Source of the DNA: HK1 sp965220535 | GTDB taxonomy: Bacteria; Pseudomonadota; Gammaproteobacteria; HK1 | Length of the DNA: 64,000 bases | Direction: 5' to 3' | Assembly: GCA_965220535.1 (NCBI GenBank) | Contig: OZ244833.1 | Coordinates: 3,720,001-3,784,000, forward strand | Shown: one piece after another, positions 17,555-26,634 of the stretch | Layout of the letters: each line of letters begins with the position of its first letter | Position numbering within the stretch: position 1 is the first letter of the stretch | Made by a program: the position numbers and the translations under genes | The notes under the pieces: generated by a model | What the model saw: the letters and a program-made list of their open reading frames with translations, nothing else | Told to the model about the DNA's origin: nothing | Database searches by the model: none

Positions 17555-17941
17555 TCAGTGGATCAAGTTCGGCACCGAGAGTCGGAAGGCGGGGATGGGG
17601 GCGTCGAATTCGATACCGTCGTCGGCAACCATCCGGTAACTGCCGTACATGCTCCCGACCGGGGTATCGAGGAGGGCGGCGCTGGTATATTCGAAGCGCT
17701 CGCCCGGGGCGAGACGGGGTTGCTGTCCGACCACCCCGTCCCCGTGCACTTCTTGTACCCGGCCGTTGGCGTCGGTGATGATCCAATGGCGAGAGCGCAG
17801 TTGCGCTGCGACCCCGCCGGTATTGTGCACGCTGATCGTATAGGCAAAAACGAATTTTTCCTTTTCCGGGGAGGATTGATCGGCGATATACGTGCTCTTT
17901 GCATCCACTTCGATGCGATAGCGCTCATGGTCGATATTCAT
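17555..17941 (-). CDS. apaG: ApaG domain protein (Co2+/Mg2+ efflux-associated)
   Basis: A 128-residue immunoglobulin-like ApaG protein, with the conserved YTISVHNTG, RHWIITDANGRVQEVHGDGVVGQQP and MYGSYRMVADDG segments. Mutants in Salmonella are affected in cobalt resistance and magnesium efflux, but the biochemical role is unsettled. It is the first gene of the apaG-apaH-folA group; ksgA, usually just upstream, is absent and comM lies there instead. Confidence 0.95.
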   Translation of the reverse strand: MNIDHERYRIEVDAKSTYIADQSSPEKEKFVFAYTISVHNTGGVAAQLRSRHWIITDANGRVQEVHGDGVVGQQPRLAPGERFEYTSAALLDTPVGSMYGSYRMVADDGIEFDAPIPAFRLSVPNLIH

Positions 17942-18006
17942 GGCTTGCCCTGATGACTCCTTGAACGAGAATAGACGGTTGAGATAGCGTCGGCGGAAAA
18001 AAGAGG

Positions 18007-18092
18007 TACAAGCCTTTGATTTGCAAGTCCGGATTTACAAGCCCCGATGTACAAGCTCTGATGTACAAGCCTTTGATTTACAAACCCTAGCG
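18007..18092. repeat. 14-15-bp tandem repeat, 6 copies, between comM and apaG
   Basis: Six units of the form tacaagcctttgatt / tgcaagtccggatt / tacaagccccgatg / tacaagctctgatg / tacaagcctttgatt / tacaaaccctagcg follow each other without spacers in the gap between the comM stop and the apaG start. Not CRISPR-like: no spacers and a short, degenerate unit. Confidence 0.92.
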
Positions 18093-18145
18093 TGCCGAAA
18101 TTATACCCGTCTCGACTCGACCTAGATGCAAGCGCCGGCAAGCGC

Positions 18146-19657
18146 TCAACGAATATCCCGGCTTTTCCCCCGATCGAAACAGCGAAAGCTCAAGGCCTCG
18201 GCGAGGTGCTCGTCTTCGATCCCCTCTCGTTGCGCGAGATCGGCGATGGTGCGGGCGATGCGCAAGGCGCCGTCGCGAGAGCGAGCGGAAAGGTGGAGTT
18301 TTTGCATCGCCGAGCGCAACAGTTTTCGGCCGCCGTCGCCGATCGGGCAATGGCGTTCGAGATCGCCGACGGCCAGCGCTTGGTTCGCTTTGCCGCAACG
18401 GGCGATCTGCCGGGCTCGCGCCGCGTCGACGCGCTTTCTCACTTCGGCCGAGGATTCCGGGCGTTGCCCGAGATCATCGGTCTCTTTCAGGCGCGGCACC
18501 TCGACATGCAAATCGATACGATCCAACAAAGGCCCGGAGATACGGGCCCGGTAGCGGGATATTTGCTCCTCGGTGCAGCGACAAAGACCGGCGGGATCGC
18601 CCAAGGTTCCGCAGGGGCAGGGATTCATCGCCGCGATCAGCTGGAAGCGGGCGGGGAAACTCGTTTTGCGGCTCGCCCGCGAGATGGTGATATGCCCGCT
18701 TTCGATCGGTTCGCGCAAGGCCTCCAAAACGATGCGGGAAAACTCCGGGAGTTCGTCCAAGAAGAGTACGCCGTGGTGGGCAAGCGAGATCTCCCCCGGA
18801 TTCGGGGTGGCGCCGCCGCCGACGATCGCCGCCGGCGAGGCCGAGTGGTGGGGAGTGCGAAAAGGGCGCACCCCCCATTGTTCGACATCGAAGCCGAGCA
18901 CGCTGACCGAACGCACCATCGCCGATTCGACCGCCTCGTTTTCGCTCATCGGCGGTAGCACCCCCGGCAGGCGGGTGGCCAGCATCGTCTTGCCCGTTCC
19001 CGGCGGCCCGAGCATCAGCAAGTGGTGGTTGCCGGCGGCGGCGATCTCGAGGGCCCGTCGGGCCCGGTACTGGTATTTCACATCCCGTAGATCGTCGGTG
19101 ATCGGCTTCGATGCGTGGCGTATCGCTTCGCTCGGGGCGGGGCTATCGTCCCCGCTCAGATGCGCGTGGACCTCCCCGAGATGGCGGGCGGCAACGAGGC
19201 GAACCCCGGAGGCCAGCATGGCTTCGGGGGCGTCGTCTTGCGGTACCACGAGAATATGCTCGGCCTTGCGCGAACAAAGGGCCGCGGGAAGCGCTCCCCC
19301 GGTGCCGCGCAAGGAGCCGTCGAGAGCCAGTTCGCCGATCAGCTCATGCTCCTCGATTCGATCCTTCCTTAGCTGTCCCGTCGCGGCGAGGATTCCGACC
19401 GCGATCGGCAGGTCGTAGCGGCCGCCGTTTTTCGGCAGGTCCGCGGGGGCGAGATTGACGGTGATGCGTCGCCGAGGAAATTCGAAGCGCGTATTGATGA
19501 TCGCGCTGCGCACCCGATCCTTGCTCTCGCGCACGGTGGCCTCCGGCAAGCCGACGATCGCGAATTTGGGCAGCCCGCCGGTGATATGCACTTCGACTTG
19601 TACGGCCGGCGCTTCGATCCCCGCACTGGCTCTGCTGATGACGATGGCAAGCGACAT
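18146..19657 (-). CDS. comM: ComM/YifB-family Mg-chelatase-like AAA+ ATPase
   Basis: ComM is a hexameric helicase that promotes branch migration during natural transformation. It has the N-terminal Lon-like domain (SLAIVISRASAGIEAPAVQV; HITGGLPKFAIVGLPEATVR), Walker A GPPGTGKTMLATRLPG, Walker B GVLFLDELPEF and the C-terminal zinc-type region NPCPCGTLGDPAGLCRC. The ATG at 19657 follows AGGAG with normal spacing; the frame is open further upstream but without similarity. Length is 503 residues. A decayed copy of its middle part lies 900 bases away (20568-20765). Confidence 0.95.
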   Translation of the reverse strand: MSLAIVISRASAGIEAPAVQVEVHITGGLPKFAIVGLPEATVRESKDRVRSAIINTRFEFPRRRITVNLAPADLPKNGGRYDLPIAVGILAATGQLRKDRIEEHELIGELALDGSLRGTGGALPAALCSRKAEHILVVPQDDAPEAMLASGVRLVAARHLGEVHAHLSGDDSPAPSEAIRHASKPITDDLRDVKYQYRARRALEIAAAGNHHLLMLGPPGTGKTMLATRLPGVLPPMSENEAVESAMVRSVSVLGFDVEQWGVRPFRTPHHSASPAAIVGGGATPNPGEISLAHHGVLFLDELPEFSRIVLEALREPIESGHITISRASRKTSFPARFQLIAAMNPCPCGTLGDPAGLCRCTEEQISRYRARISGPLLDRIDLHVEVPRLKETDDLGQRPESSAEVRKRVDAARARQIARCGKANQALAVGDLERHCPIGDGGRKLLRSAMQKLHLSARSRDGALRIARTIADLAQREGIEDEHLAEALSFRCFDRGKSRDIR

Positions 19658-20252
19658 GACGATCTCCTGAAAGCCGACGAGAACGAAGGATTTTTGACGA
19701 GCCCTTCGTTTTTTGACTTCCAAAGCCGACAAATGCGCATAAAGCCTTCGGTTTTTTTGTCGCCCTCGGGCCGACAAAGCCTTTCGGCCGCATTTCGAGC
19801 CTAAAAAACCCACGCTCGAAACGGCCCGTCGAAGAGGATTCGACAAGATCTTGCGAGGATGGGCGGAGGAAGGACGAGGACGGAGGTGACTTGGGGCTTG
19901 CCCCCGAGTCGTTATAAGAAGGGAGGTGAGATTTGGATATCAAGGGTGTTTTCGTTGCCTCGCATCGAATTTGCCCAAGGCGCTTGCGATTGGCATCGAA
20001 AGACCGGTGGTATATCCCAATACGGGTTATTCGATATGCTCGATGAGCATCAGTCACCAAGAAGGCGGGAGACGTAAATGGCGAAAACCGAGAGAAGCGC
20101 GAAGACGGCGATGGAAGAGGCTGCTGCCCGTCGCAATGACGATGGTCGGTATATCGTCAGTTGCTCGAATATGGCCGTTCATTCGAACGAGTCGTTCGCT
20201 TGCCCGATGAATGATTTCAAGCGGCTCCACAAGGGTTCCACAAGGGCACCGT
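19658..20252. other. Intergenic region upstream of comM
   Basis: About 600 bases without a gene I trust. A short plus-strand frame (20078-20281, 67 codons) has no recognisable similarity and only a weak ribosome-binding site. An 11-bp duplication (tccacaagggt) lies at 20226-20247. Confidence 0.5.
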
Positions 20253-20492
20253 TCAGTCCTGTTTCTGCAATGGGTCGATGAGTCCCTTTGGATCGACGCC
20301 GATCGCTTTGGCCACGAAGAGAAATTCGACTACATCCAGTCTCCGCTCCCCTCTTTCGTACTTGGAAACGAAGGATTGAGGTTTGCCGAGTCGTTTGGCA
20401 ACTTCCACTTGGGTCAGCGATTGCCCCTGCCGTGCGGCAATCAGTAGATTGCGAAACCGGTTGTATCGCACCGAGAGAATGGACTTTGTCAT
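20253..20492 (-). CDS. XRE-family helix-turn-helix regulator
   Basis: A 79-residue one-domain DNA-binding protein. The Cro/CI-type helix-turn-helix is complete: FRNLLIAARQGQSLTQVEVAKRLG leads to the recognition helix KPQSFVSKYERGERRLDVVEF. Nothing follows the HTH, so it is probably a small regulator or an antitoxin-like protein; no toxin partner is visible beside it. The ATG at 20492 lacks a good ribosome-binding site; an upstream TTG at 20528 is possible. It sits in an insertion between comM and ubiK, genes that are neighbours in many gammaproteobacteria, next to a comM fragment, which suggests acquisition. Confidence 0.82.
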   Translation of the reverse strand: MTKSILSVRYNRFRNLLIAARQGQSLTQVEVAKRLGKPQSFVSKYERGERRLDVVEFLFVAKAIGVDPKGLIDPLQKQD

Positions 20493-20567
20493 GGCAGGAT
20501 TAATAAACCCGCTTTCGGATAATCCCAAAATAGGTTATCAAATGCTCTTAAGTCGAGCGGTACACGG

Positions 20568-20765
20568 GAAAGCGATGGTTGCCGGCGGCGGCCGATATAT
20601 CGAGATCCCGGCGCACCCGATACCGGTATTTCACATCCACGAGATTTCCCGCGGGCGGTGGCCTCGCGTGTCGTATCTCGTCGCCCTGAGCGAGGATATC
20701 GTCCTCTTTCGGATGCGCGTGCATCTTCCCCGAGGTGGCAGGTGGCAACGAAGCATTTGCGTCAA
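20568..20765 (-). pseudogene. Decayed fragment of a comM gene
   Basis: The minus strand reads DVKYRYRVRRDLDISAAAGN, closely matching DVKYQYRARRALEIAAAGNH of the intact ComM, and further back HAHPKEDD and GDEIRHARP match ComM HAHLSGDD and SEAIRHASKP. The match is also plain at DNA level (gttgccggcggcggc, ggtatttcacatcc, gatgcgcgtg). Only the middle of the gene is present, it has no P-loop and cannot be functional. The divergence from the resident comM suggests an old duplication or a piece from a related strain. Confidence 0.8.
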
Positions 20766-20841
20766 ATGCCAAGGAGCCTTAGGAGTCGAAGTCATGCTCG
20801 CAAAGCGAGTTGCGGGCGGCGGCGCCGAGAAGGCGAGGGTG

Positions 20842-21120
20842 TCAGTTCGAATCGGGGTTTGACGAAGGGCTGTTTTTTCGATCGGCTTCCTCGAGGCTTT
20901 TTACCCGCTCTTCGAGGCCCTCCAGTTTTTCTCGGGTGCGGGCGAGCACGGCGCATTGGATATCGAATTCCTCTCTTCCTACCAGATTCATCTGCGAAAG
21001 AGCGGTTTCGATCGCCGCTTTGAGGTTGCGGCGCATATCGTCTCCGGCGGCGGCGATGCCCGGAGGCAGGGCTTGTTGAATGCGTTGGGCGAACTCGTCG
21101 ATTTTTCGCGGGTCGATCAT
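20842..21120 (-). CDS. ubiK: Ubiquinone biosynthesis accessory factor UbiK (BMFP/YqiC family)
   Basis: A 92-residue protein with a helical N-terminal region (DPRKIDEFAQRIQQALPPGI) and a C-terminal coiled coil (GREEFDIQCAVLARTREKLEGLEERVKSLE shape), the typical BMFP arrangement. UbiK binds UbiJ and helps late aerobic ubiquinone synthesis. ATG at 21120 is preceded by AAGGAGA. ubiK beside comM and a BCCT transporter is a gene order I know from Pseudomonas, supporting the assignment. Confidence 0.9.
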   Translation of the reverse strand: MIDPRKIDEFAQRIQQALPPGIAAAGDDMRRNLKAAIETALSQMNLVGREEFDIQCAVLARTREKLEGLEERVKSLEEADRKNSPSSNPDSN

Positions 21121-21445
21121 GCGCCGAGTCTCCTTGGGGTTTTCGGTCTTCGAAGGGATGATGATCCGGGGGGAGGGGGCTCGTATCCGGGGGAGGGACG
21201 AAGTCGCATCGCGATCGCCAGGGCGGTTCGGGGCTTCGCGATGCGATCGCGGCCGAGCCCGACGCCTGCGATTTTCGACGATGTCGTCTATGTCTTATGG
21301 GATATTATATGTCGCCGATTGTCTTATTTCTGTCTGAATTCGGTTTCGTCCACCGCTCGACGCGACGACGGTTTTCGGTGGCCGGATTTGGCCTTTGCCA
21401 GCATCGATCACGATAAATCGATCACGATAAAAGGAGGGGAGAGAG
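21121..21445 (+). other. BCCT upstream region with a 14-bp duplication
   Basis: Divergent promoter region of ubiK and the transporter. An AT-rich patch at about 21296-21330 is a plausible promoter area. A perfect 14-bp unit (atcgatcacgataa) is repeated twice at 21403-21430, directly before the strong AAGGAGGGGAG ribosome-binding site of the transporter gene. Confidence 0.5.
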
Positions 21446-23032
21446 ATGGACAAAACCGAGTCGAACCCGATTCTGACCGGCCATAAACTGGGGGAAGACA
21501 ACGTCAGGGTATGGGGTCTGGATATACACAACCCGGTCTTTTTCGTTTCCGGGATCGTGATCATCGCCTTCGTCGTGATGACGGCGTTGTTCACGGATGC
21601 CGCCGGCGCATTCTTCGATTACCTGCGTCCGGCGCTGACCAATAACTTTTCCTGGCTGCTCGTCATCGCCGGCAATCTGTTCATTCTCTTTTGTCTCGTC
21701 GTCGCCTTTTCGCCCTACGGCAAGATCCGTTTGGGCGGCGACGACGCCAAGCCCGACTTCACCTACCCCGCTTGGCTCGCCATGCTCTTCTCCGCCGGCA
21801 TGGGGATTGGCCTGATGTTCTACGGGGTATCCGAGCCCTTGTCGCATTACGGCTCCTCGGTGGCGCCCGGTGCCGGCACCCCCGAGAGTTGGGCTCCGTT
21901 GGCGGGCGCTGCCGGGGACGAAGCCGCCGCCGCTCGTTTGGGCATGGCGGCAACCATCTTCCACTGGGGTCTGCATCCGTGGGCCATGTACGGCGTCGTC
22001 GCCTTGGCCCTGGCATTTTTCAGTTTCAACTGCAAACTGCCTTTGAGTATCCGCTCCACTTTCTATCCGCTGCTGGGGGAGAGGGTTTGGGGTTGGCCGG
22101 GTCATCTCATCGATACCCTTGCGGTGTTCGCGACCTTGTTCGGCCTTGCGACATCCTTGGGGCTCGGGGCCTCGCAGGCCGTTGCCGGTCTCAATCACTT
22201 ATTCGGCCTCCCGGCGAGTACGACCAGCCAAGTGGTCCTGATCGTGGTGATCACTCTCTTTGCGCTCGTCTCCGTGGTTCTCGGTCTGCACGCCGGGGTC
22301 AAGCGATTGAGCGAAATCAATATGATCTTGGCCCTCGTGCTCTTGCTCTTGGTGATCGTCGGCGGTCCGACAGCGGCGATCTTCATCGGTTTGTTCGATA
22401 ACTTGGTCGCCTATCTGGTCGAGTTGCCGGCGCTATCGAATTTCGTCGGTCGCGACGACAGCAATTTCTACACCGGCTGGACCGCTTTCTACTGGGCTTG
22501 GTGGATCTCTTGGTCGCCCTTCGTCGGTATGTTCATCGCTCGGGTTTCCCGCGGCCGCACCGTTCGCGAGTTTCTCGTTTGCGTCTTGATCGTTCCTTCG
22601 CTGGTGTCGCTGCTGTGGATGACCGCGTTCGGCACCACCGCCATCGAGCAGGTCGCGGCGGGCAATGCCGCTCTCGGCGAGGCGGCGCTGGAGTTGAAAC
22701 TCTTCTTGATGCTCGAGGGCTTGCCGCTGGCCGCCATCACCGCCCCGCTGGCGATCATCTTGGTCGTGGTCTTCTTCGTGACCTCTTCGGATTCCGGCTC
22801 GCTCGTCATCGATACCATCACCGCCGGCGGCAAGACCGATGCCCCGGTCGCGCAGCGGGTGTTCTGGGCCATCTTCGAGGGATTGGTCGCGATCATCTTG
22901 CTGGTTGCCGGGGGCTTGGGGGCCTTGCAAGCGGCCTCGGTCAGCACCGGCATCCCCTTCGCCCTGGTGTTGCTGGCGATGTGCGTGAGCCTCTGGATGG
23001 GGTTGAGAGCCATGCGCAGGTTGCAGGGCTAA
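21446..23032 (+). CDS. BCCT-family betaine/choline/carnitine transporter
   Basis: A 528-residue secondary transporter with twelve hydrophobic segments. The glycine-rich substrate/Na+ region SAGMGIGLMFYGVSEPLSHYG and the family signature FYWAWWISWSPFVGMFIARVSRGRTVREF region (shown here only in part) identify a BCCT member; GMGIG resembles Na+-coupled betaine carriers such as BetP, so Na+/glycine-betaine symport is the likeliest function. There is no long osmosensory C-terminal tail; the protein ends just after the last helix (RAMRRLQG). ATG at 21446 has a strong AAGGAGGGGAG site. It suggests import of compatible solutes under salt stress. Confidence 0.93.
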   Translation: MDKTESNPILTGHKLGEDNVRVWGLDIHNPVFFVSGIVIIAFVVMTALFTDAAGAFFDYLRPALTNNFSWLLVIAGNLFILFCLVVAFSPYGKIRLGGDDAKPDFTYPAWLAMLFSAGMGIGLMFYGVSEPLSHYGSSVAPGAGTPESWAPLAGAAGDEAAAARLGMAATIFHWGLHPWAMYGVVALALAFFSFNCKLPLSIRSTFYPLLGERVWGWPGHLIDTLAVFATLFGLATSLGLGASQAVAGLNHLFGLPASTTSQVVLIVVITLFALVSVVLGLHAGVKRLSEINMILALVLLLLVIVGGPTAAIFIGLFDNLVAYLVELPALSNFVGRDDSNFYTGWTAFYWAWWISWSPFVGMFIARVSRGRTVREFLVCVLIVPSLVSLLWMTAFGTTAIEQVAAGNAALGEAALELKLFLMLEGLPLAAITAPLAIILVVVFFVTSSDSGSLVIDTITAGGKTDAPVAQRVFWAIFEGLVAIILLVAGGLGALQAASVSTGIPFALVLLAMCVSLWMGLRAMRRLQG

Positions 23033-23089
23033 ATCGTCGGGCTAAAAGATATTCCCATGGGGTCTTCCAATGGGTCTTCCCATGGGATA

Positions 23090-23136
23090 TCGCCTCTCGC
23101 TCGCAAGGGCAAGCGCTCCTTGCGAGCGAGAGGCGA
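23090..23136. terminator. Strong bidirectional hairpin between convergent genes
   Basis: A perfect 19-bp inverted repeat (23090-23108 with 23118-23136) around a 9-base loop lies between the convergent BCCT and ABC-ATPase genes. It lacks a T-run on the plus side, but position and stem length support transcript termination or 3'-end protection for both sides. A second imperfect palindrome (about 23047-23091, around cccatggg) precedes it. Confidence 0.7.
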
Positions 23137-23157
23137 GTCTTGGGCTCGCTTGTCGGC

Positions 23158-25239
23158 TTATTCGCCGGCCAAGGTGATCACCGGCTTCATGCGATCGAGC
23201 ATGCTCTTTTCGAGGTGGCATTTGATTTGATGACCGTCGCCGATATCCTTGATCGGCGGCACCTCGCGCTCGCATAAATCGTCGGCGATTTCGTGTTTCC
23301 AGTGACAGCGGGTTTGAAAGGGGCAGCCCGAAGGGGGGTTCATCGCCGAGGGAATATCGCCCTCGAGCACGATATGCTGCTTCTCGATCGCGGTATCGGC
23401 AATCGGCACCGCCGAGAGCAGCGCTTCGGTATAGGGATGATAGGGCGGGGTGAATACCTGATCCGTGGCTCCGATCTCGACCACGTGGCCGAGATACATC
23501 ACCAATACGCGATCCGAGAGATAGCGCACGATCGAAAGGTCGTGGCTGATGAAGAGCAAAGTGGTTTTTTCCTCGCGCTGGATCTCCATCAAAAGGTCGG
23601 TGACCGCGGCTTGAACCGATACGTCAAGGGCTGAAACCGGCTCGTCGGCGACGACGATGCGCGCTCCTCCGGCGAAGGCGCGGGCGATACCGACTCGCTG
23701 TTTCTGACCGCCGGAGAGCTGGCGCGGCATGCGCTCGGCGAAATCCCGCGGGAGTTTGACGAGATCGAGGAGTTCGAGCATGCGCCGATGACGATCTTCT
23801 TCGGATTTGCCGTAATGAAAGATCTCGAGGGCGCGAATGATTTGCCGGCCCACATCCATCGAGGGATTGAGGGTGTCGAAGGGGTTTTGAAAGACCATCT
23901 GGACGTCGGCGATGGTCGTTGTCGGGCGCTCTTCGATCGGGATGCCCTCGACACTGCGGTCGTCGATCGAAACCTCCCCCTCGGTCGCGGTTTCGAGCCC
24001 CATCAATACTTTGGCGAAGGTCGATTTGCCGCAACCCGATTCGCCGACGATGGCAAGGGTTTCGCCCTCGCGGGCTTCGAAGCTCAAGGCTTCGTTGGCT
24101 TTGACGGTCCGGGTGTCGCCACCGAAGAGGGCGTTGGCCGCGACCTCGTAATATTTTTTGAGCCCGTCGGCTTTGAGAACCACCTTGCCCGGCTCGACCT
24201 TTCCTTTCTTCTCCTGCTCTTCGAGCGGGGAGTCCCAGTCGATCGCCTCGAATTTCAGGCAGCGGCTGTGATGGCTCTCGTCTTCGGCCAAGGCGGTCAT
24301 CGGGATTTTTCCGCTATCGCAATGCCCGGCTTCGAAATAGTCGCAGCGGGGGCCGAAATTGCAGCCCCGGGGGCGTTCGTGGGGGAGCGGGAAATTGCCG
24401 GGAATGGCCTTGAGGGGACGCTCGTTTTTATCCGCTCCCGGCAAGGGGATGGAGCGAAAAAGGGCTTGGGTATAGGGGTGGCGCATGCGGTTGAAAACCT
24501 CGTCGATCACGCCGGTTTCCACCGCCTCTCCCGAATACATCACGCAGATGCGGTCGCAGGTCTCGAGGACGAGACCTAGATTGTGGGAGATGAATATCAT
24601 CGACGAGCCGTATTTCTCGCCGAGGCCTTTGACCAGCTCGATGACCGCCGCCTCCACGGTGACATCGAGCGCCGTCGTGGGCTCGTCGAGGATCAGCAAC
24701 GAGGGCTTGGACATCAAGGCCATGGCGATCACGATGCGCTGCTGCTGTCCCCCCGAGAGCTGGTGGGGATAAGACTTCAATATGCGTTCGGGATCCGGCA
24801 GTTTGACATCGCTGACGACCTCCAAGGCCCGCCGCTTGGCCTCCTCGGCCCCGACCCCCTCGTGGATCATCGGCACTTCCATCAACTGATTGGCGATGCG
24901 CAGCGAGGGGTTGAGCGAAGCCATCGGCTCTTGATAGATCATCGCGATTTCGTTGCCGCGGATCCGTCTGAGATCGTCCTCGCCCATCGCCCCCAAATCC
25001 TCGCCTTGGAAGCGGATCGTGCCTCCGGTGATGCGGCCGTTGACCCCTAAATCCCGCATCACTCCCAGCGCCACCGTGGATTTTCCGCAGCCCGATTCCC
25101 CCACCAAGCCGACGGCTTCGCCGGGCTTGACGCTAAGAGAGAAATCCATCACCGCCGGTATTTCCCGCAGCCGGGTGAAAAACGATATCGACAGATTCGA
25201 TATTTCGAGGATGGGGGATTCGCGATCGTTCGTTGCCAT
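23158..25239 (-). CDS. Peptide-type ABC transporter, fused double ATPase (DppD-DppF type)
   Basis: A 693-residue protein with two complete nucleotide-binding domains in tandem. The first has Walker A GESGCGKSTVALG, signature LSGGQQQR and Walker B LLILDEPTTALDVT; the second has GESGCGKSTFAKV, LSGGQKQR and IVVADEPVSALDVS. Each is followed by the cysteine-containing oligopeptide-ABC C-terminal region (CNFGPRCDYFEAGHC; CPFQTRCHWKHE), typical of DppD/F and OppD/F and of fused forms such as GsiA. ATG 25239 follows AAGGAA. Last gene of the operon, after two permeases and the binding protein. Confidence 0.95.
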   Translation of the reverse strand: MATNDRESPILEISNLSISFFTRLREIPAVMDFSLSVKPGEAVGLVGESGCGKSTVALGVMRDLGVNGRITGGTIRFQGEDLGAMGEDDLRRIRGNEIAMIYQEPMASLNPSLRIANQLMEVPMIHEGVGAEEAKRRALEVVSDVKLPDPERILKSYPHQLSGGQQQRIVIAMALMSKPSLLILDEPTTALDVTVEAAVIELVKGLGEKYGSSMIFISHNLGLVLETCDRICVMYSGEAVETGVIDEVFNRMRHPYTQALFRSIPLPGADKNERPLKAIPGNFPLPHERPRGCNFGPRCDYFEAGHCDSGKIPMTALAEDESHHSRCLKFEAIDWDSPLEEQEKKGKVEPGKVVLKADGLKKYYEVAANALFGGDTRTVKANEALSFEAREGETLAIVGESGCGKSTFAKVLMGLETATEGEVSIDDRSVEGIPIEERPTTTIADVQMVFQNPFDTLNPSMDVGRQIIRALEIFHYGKSEEDRHRRMLELLDLVKLPRDFAERMPRQLSGGQKQRVGIARAFAGGARIVVADEPVSALDVSVQAAVTDLLMEIQREEKTTLLFISHDLSIVRYLSDRVLVMYLGHVVEIGATDQVFTPPYHPYTEALLSAVPIADTAIEKQHIVLEGDIPSAMNPPSGCPFQTRCHWKHEIADDLCEREVPPIKDIGDGHQIKCHLEKSMLDRMKPVITLAGE

Positions 25240-25428
25240 TCGAATTCCTTGCGGGGGCATTGCCGCCGAGAAGGGGGGTCGCGTTTTTTCTGACGCATCG
25301 CGAGATTCACGCGCCGGCGTGCGATGACGTGCGATGAGGCTAAGGGAATCGATCCGAAGGACAATCGGACGATCGGACACCCGCGGGCGCTGCGTGAGCT
25401 CGCCCTCGGGCCGGGCGCGAAGTCGCCC

Positions 25429-26622
25429 TTAATCCTTCAAACTCTCCTCGCGTAGTCCATCGGCCAGCAGATTGAGGCCGAGTACCAGACTCAGCAGGGA
25501 AATCGCCGGCGGCAAAGCCGGATGCGGGTAGATCGAAAGAAGTTTGCGGCCGTCGTTGATGGTCGCCCCCCAGTTCGGGTCTTCCGGCGACAGGCCCAAG
25601 CCGAAGAATCCCAAGGTCCCGAGCAGGATCGTGGTGTAGCCGATGCGCAGGCAGAAATCGACGATCAACGGGCCGCGGGCATTGGGCAGGATCTCCCACA
25701 GCATGATGTACCAGCTTCCTTCCCCCCGGGTCTGGGCTGCGGCTACGTAGTCGCGGGTCTTGATATCCATGACCAAGCCGCGCACGATACGAAAAACGGT
25801 CGGGGCATTGACGAATACCACGGAGACGAAGACGTTCAGAATTCCGGGATCGGGGTCGAAGATATCGATGGCGTTCAAGAAGGAGATTGCGGTTCCCGGG
25901 GTGTTGATCACATTGATATAGGCGTAGCCCAAAATCGCCAGGCTCACGAACATCAGGAAATTTCGCTTTGTCGGATCCGTGTGGTAGCGCGATTGGATCA
26001 GCACCGCGGCGAAGATGATCGGGAAGGCGAAGAGGAACATCGACATGTACTGGGGGACGCCGGTTTGGCGAATGCCGGGATTGACCAGCAGGTAGAAGAG
26101 CAAAATGACGGGGAAGGCGAGGATCAGATTGGCGAGGAAAGAGATGAGGGTGTCGAGGCGTCGGCCGTAATAGCCGGCGGGAAGCCCCAAGGTGATGCCG
26201 GTGAGGAAAGCGAAGACCGTCGCCAGCGGGGCGATCAGCACGACCACTCCCGAACCGTGGATGACGCGGCTGAAAACATCCCGCGCCAGATTGTCGCCCC
26301 CCAACAAAAACCAGCCGTAATCCCCGGCCTCGGCGTTGCCGAGCGGCGTTCCCGGCAGTTTGTTCTTCATGCCCGGGAACTGCGACAAGGGATCGTGGGT
26401 CGCGATCATGTCGAAGGCCGAGGAAAAGAAACCGGTCAGCGTCCAGAACATCACGATGGCGAAACCGATCATGCCGATCTTCGAGTCGAAGATCCGGCCG
26501 TAGAGCCCGAGGCTGCGCTTGAAACGGATCGAGACGGCGAAAACCGCGGCCAAGGAAATCCAAACCGGTGCGAGCTGCCAAGCGATGCGTCCGATAATCT
26601 CGATCCAAGAGAGGGGTTCCAT
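25429..26622 (-). CDS. Peptide-type ABC transporter permease (DppC type)
   Basis: A 397-residue inner-membrane permease. The N-terminal DppC-type segment (SKIGMIGFAIVMFWTLTGFF), the gap GWFLLGGDNLARDVFSRVIHGS and the EAA-type loop DYVAAAQTRGEGSWYIMLWEILPNARGPL (partly shown) mark the family, ending with FFGLGLSPEDPNWGATINDG. It is longer than most DppC proteins owing to extra hydrophobic sequence in the N-terminal and central parts. It lies 12 bases after the DppB-type gene and partners with it. Confidence 0.94.
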   Translation of the reverse strand: MEPLSWIEIIGRIAWQLAPVWISLAAVFAVSIRFKRSLGLYGRIFDSKIGMIGFAIVMFWTLTGFFSSAFDMIATHDPLSQFPGMKNKLPGTPLGNAEAGDYGWFLLGGDNLARDVFSRVIHGSGVVVLIAPLATVFAFLTGITLGLPAGYYGRRLDTLISFLANLILAFPVILLFYLLVNPGIRQTGVPQYMSMFLFAFPIIFAAVLIQSRYHTDPTKRNFLMFVSLAILGYAYINVINTPGTAISFLNAIDIFDPDPGILNVFVSVVFVNAPTVFRIVRGLVMDIKTRDYVAAAQTRGEGSWYIMLWEILPNARGPLIVDFCLRIGYTTILLGTLGFFGLGLSPEDPNWGATINDGRKLLSIYPHPALPPAISLLSLVLGLNLLADGLREESLKD

Positions 26623-26634
26623 ATCGAAAAATCC

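Noticed and set aside
18007..18092. CRISPR-like array between comM and apaG
   Set aside because: Units are 14-15 bp, degenerate and have no spacers; no cas genes are present.
20836..20862. tRNA-like ggtgtcagttcgaatc string
   Set aside because: No acceptor stem or anticodon arm can be built around it, and it is the 3' end of ubiK.
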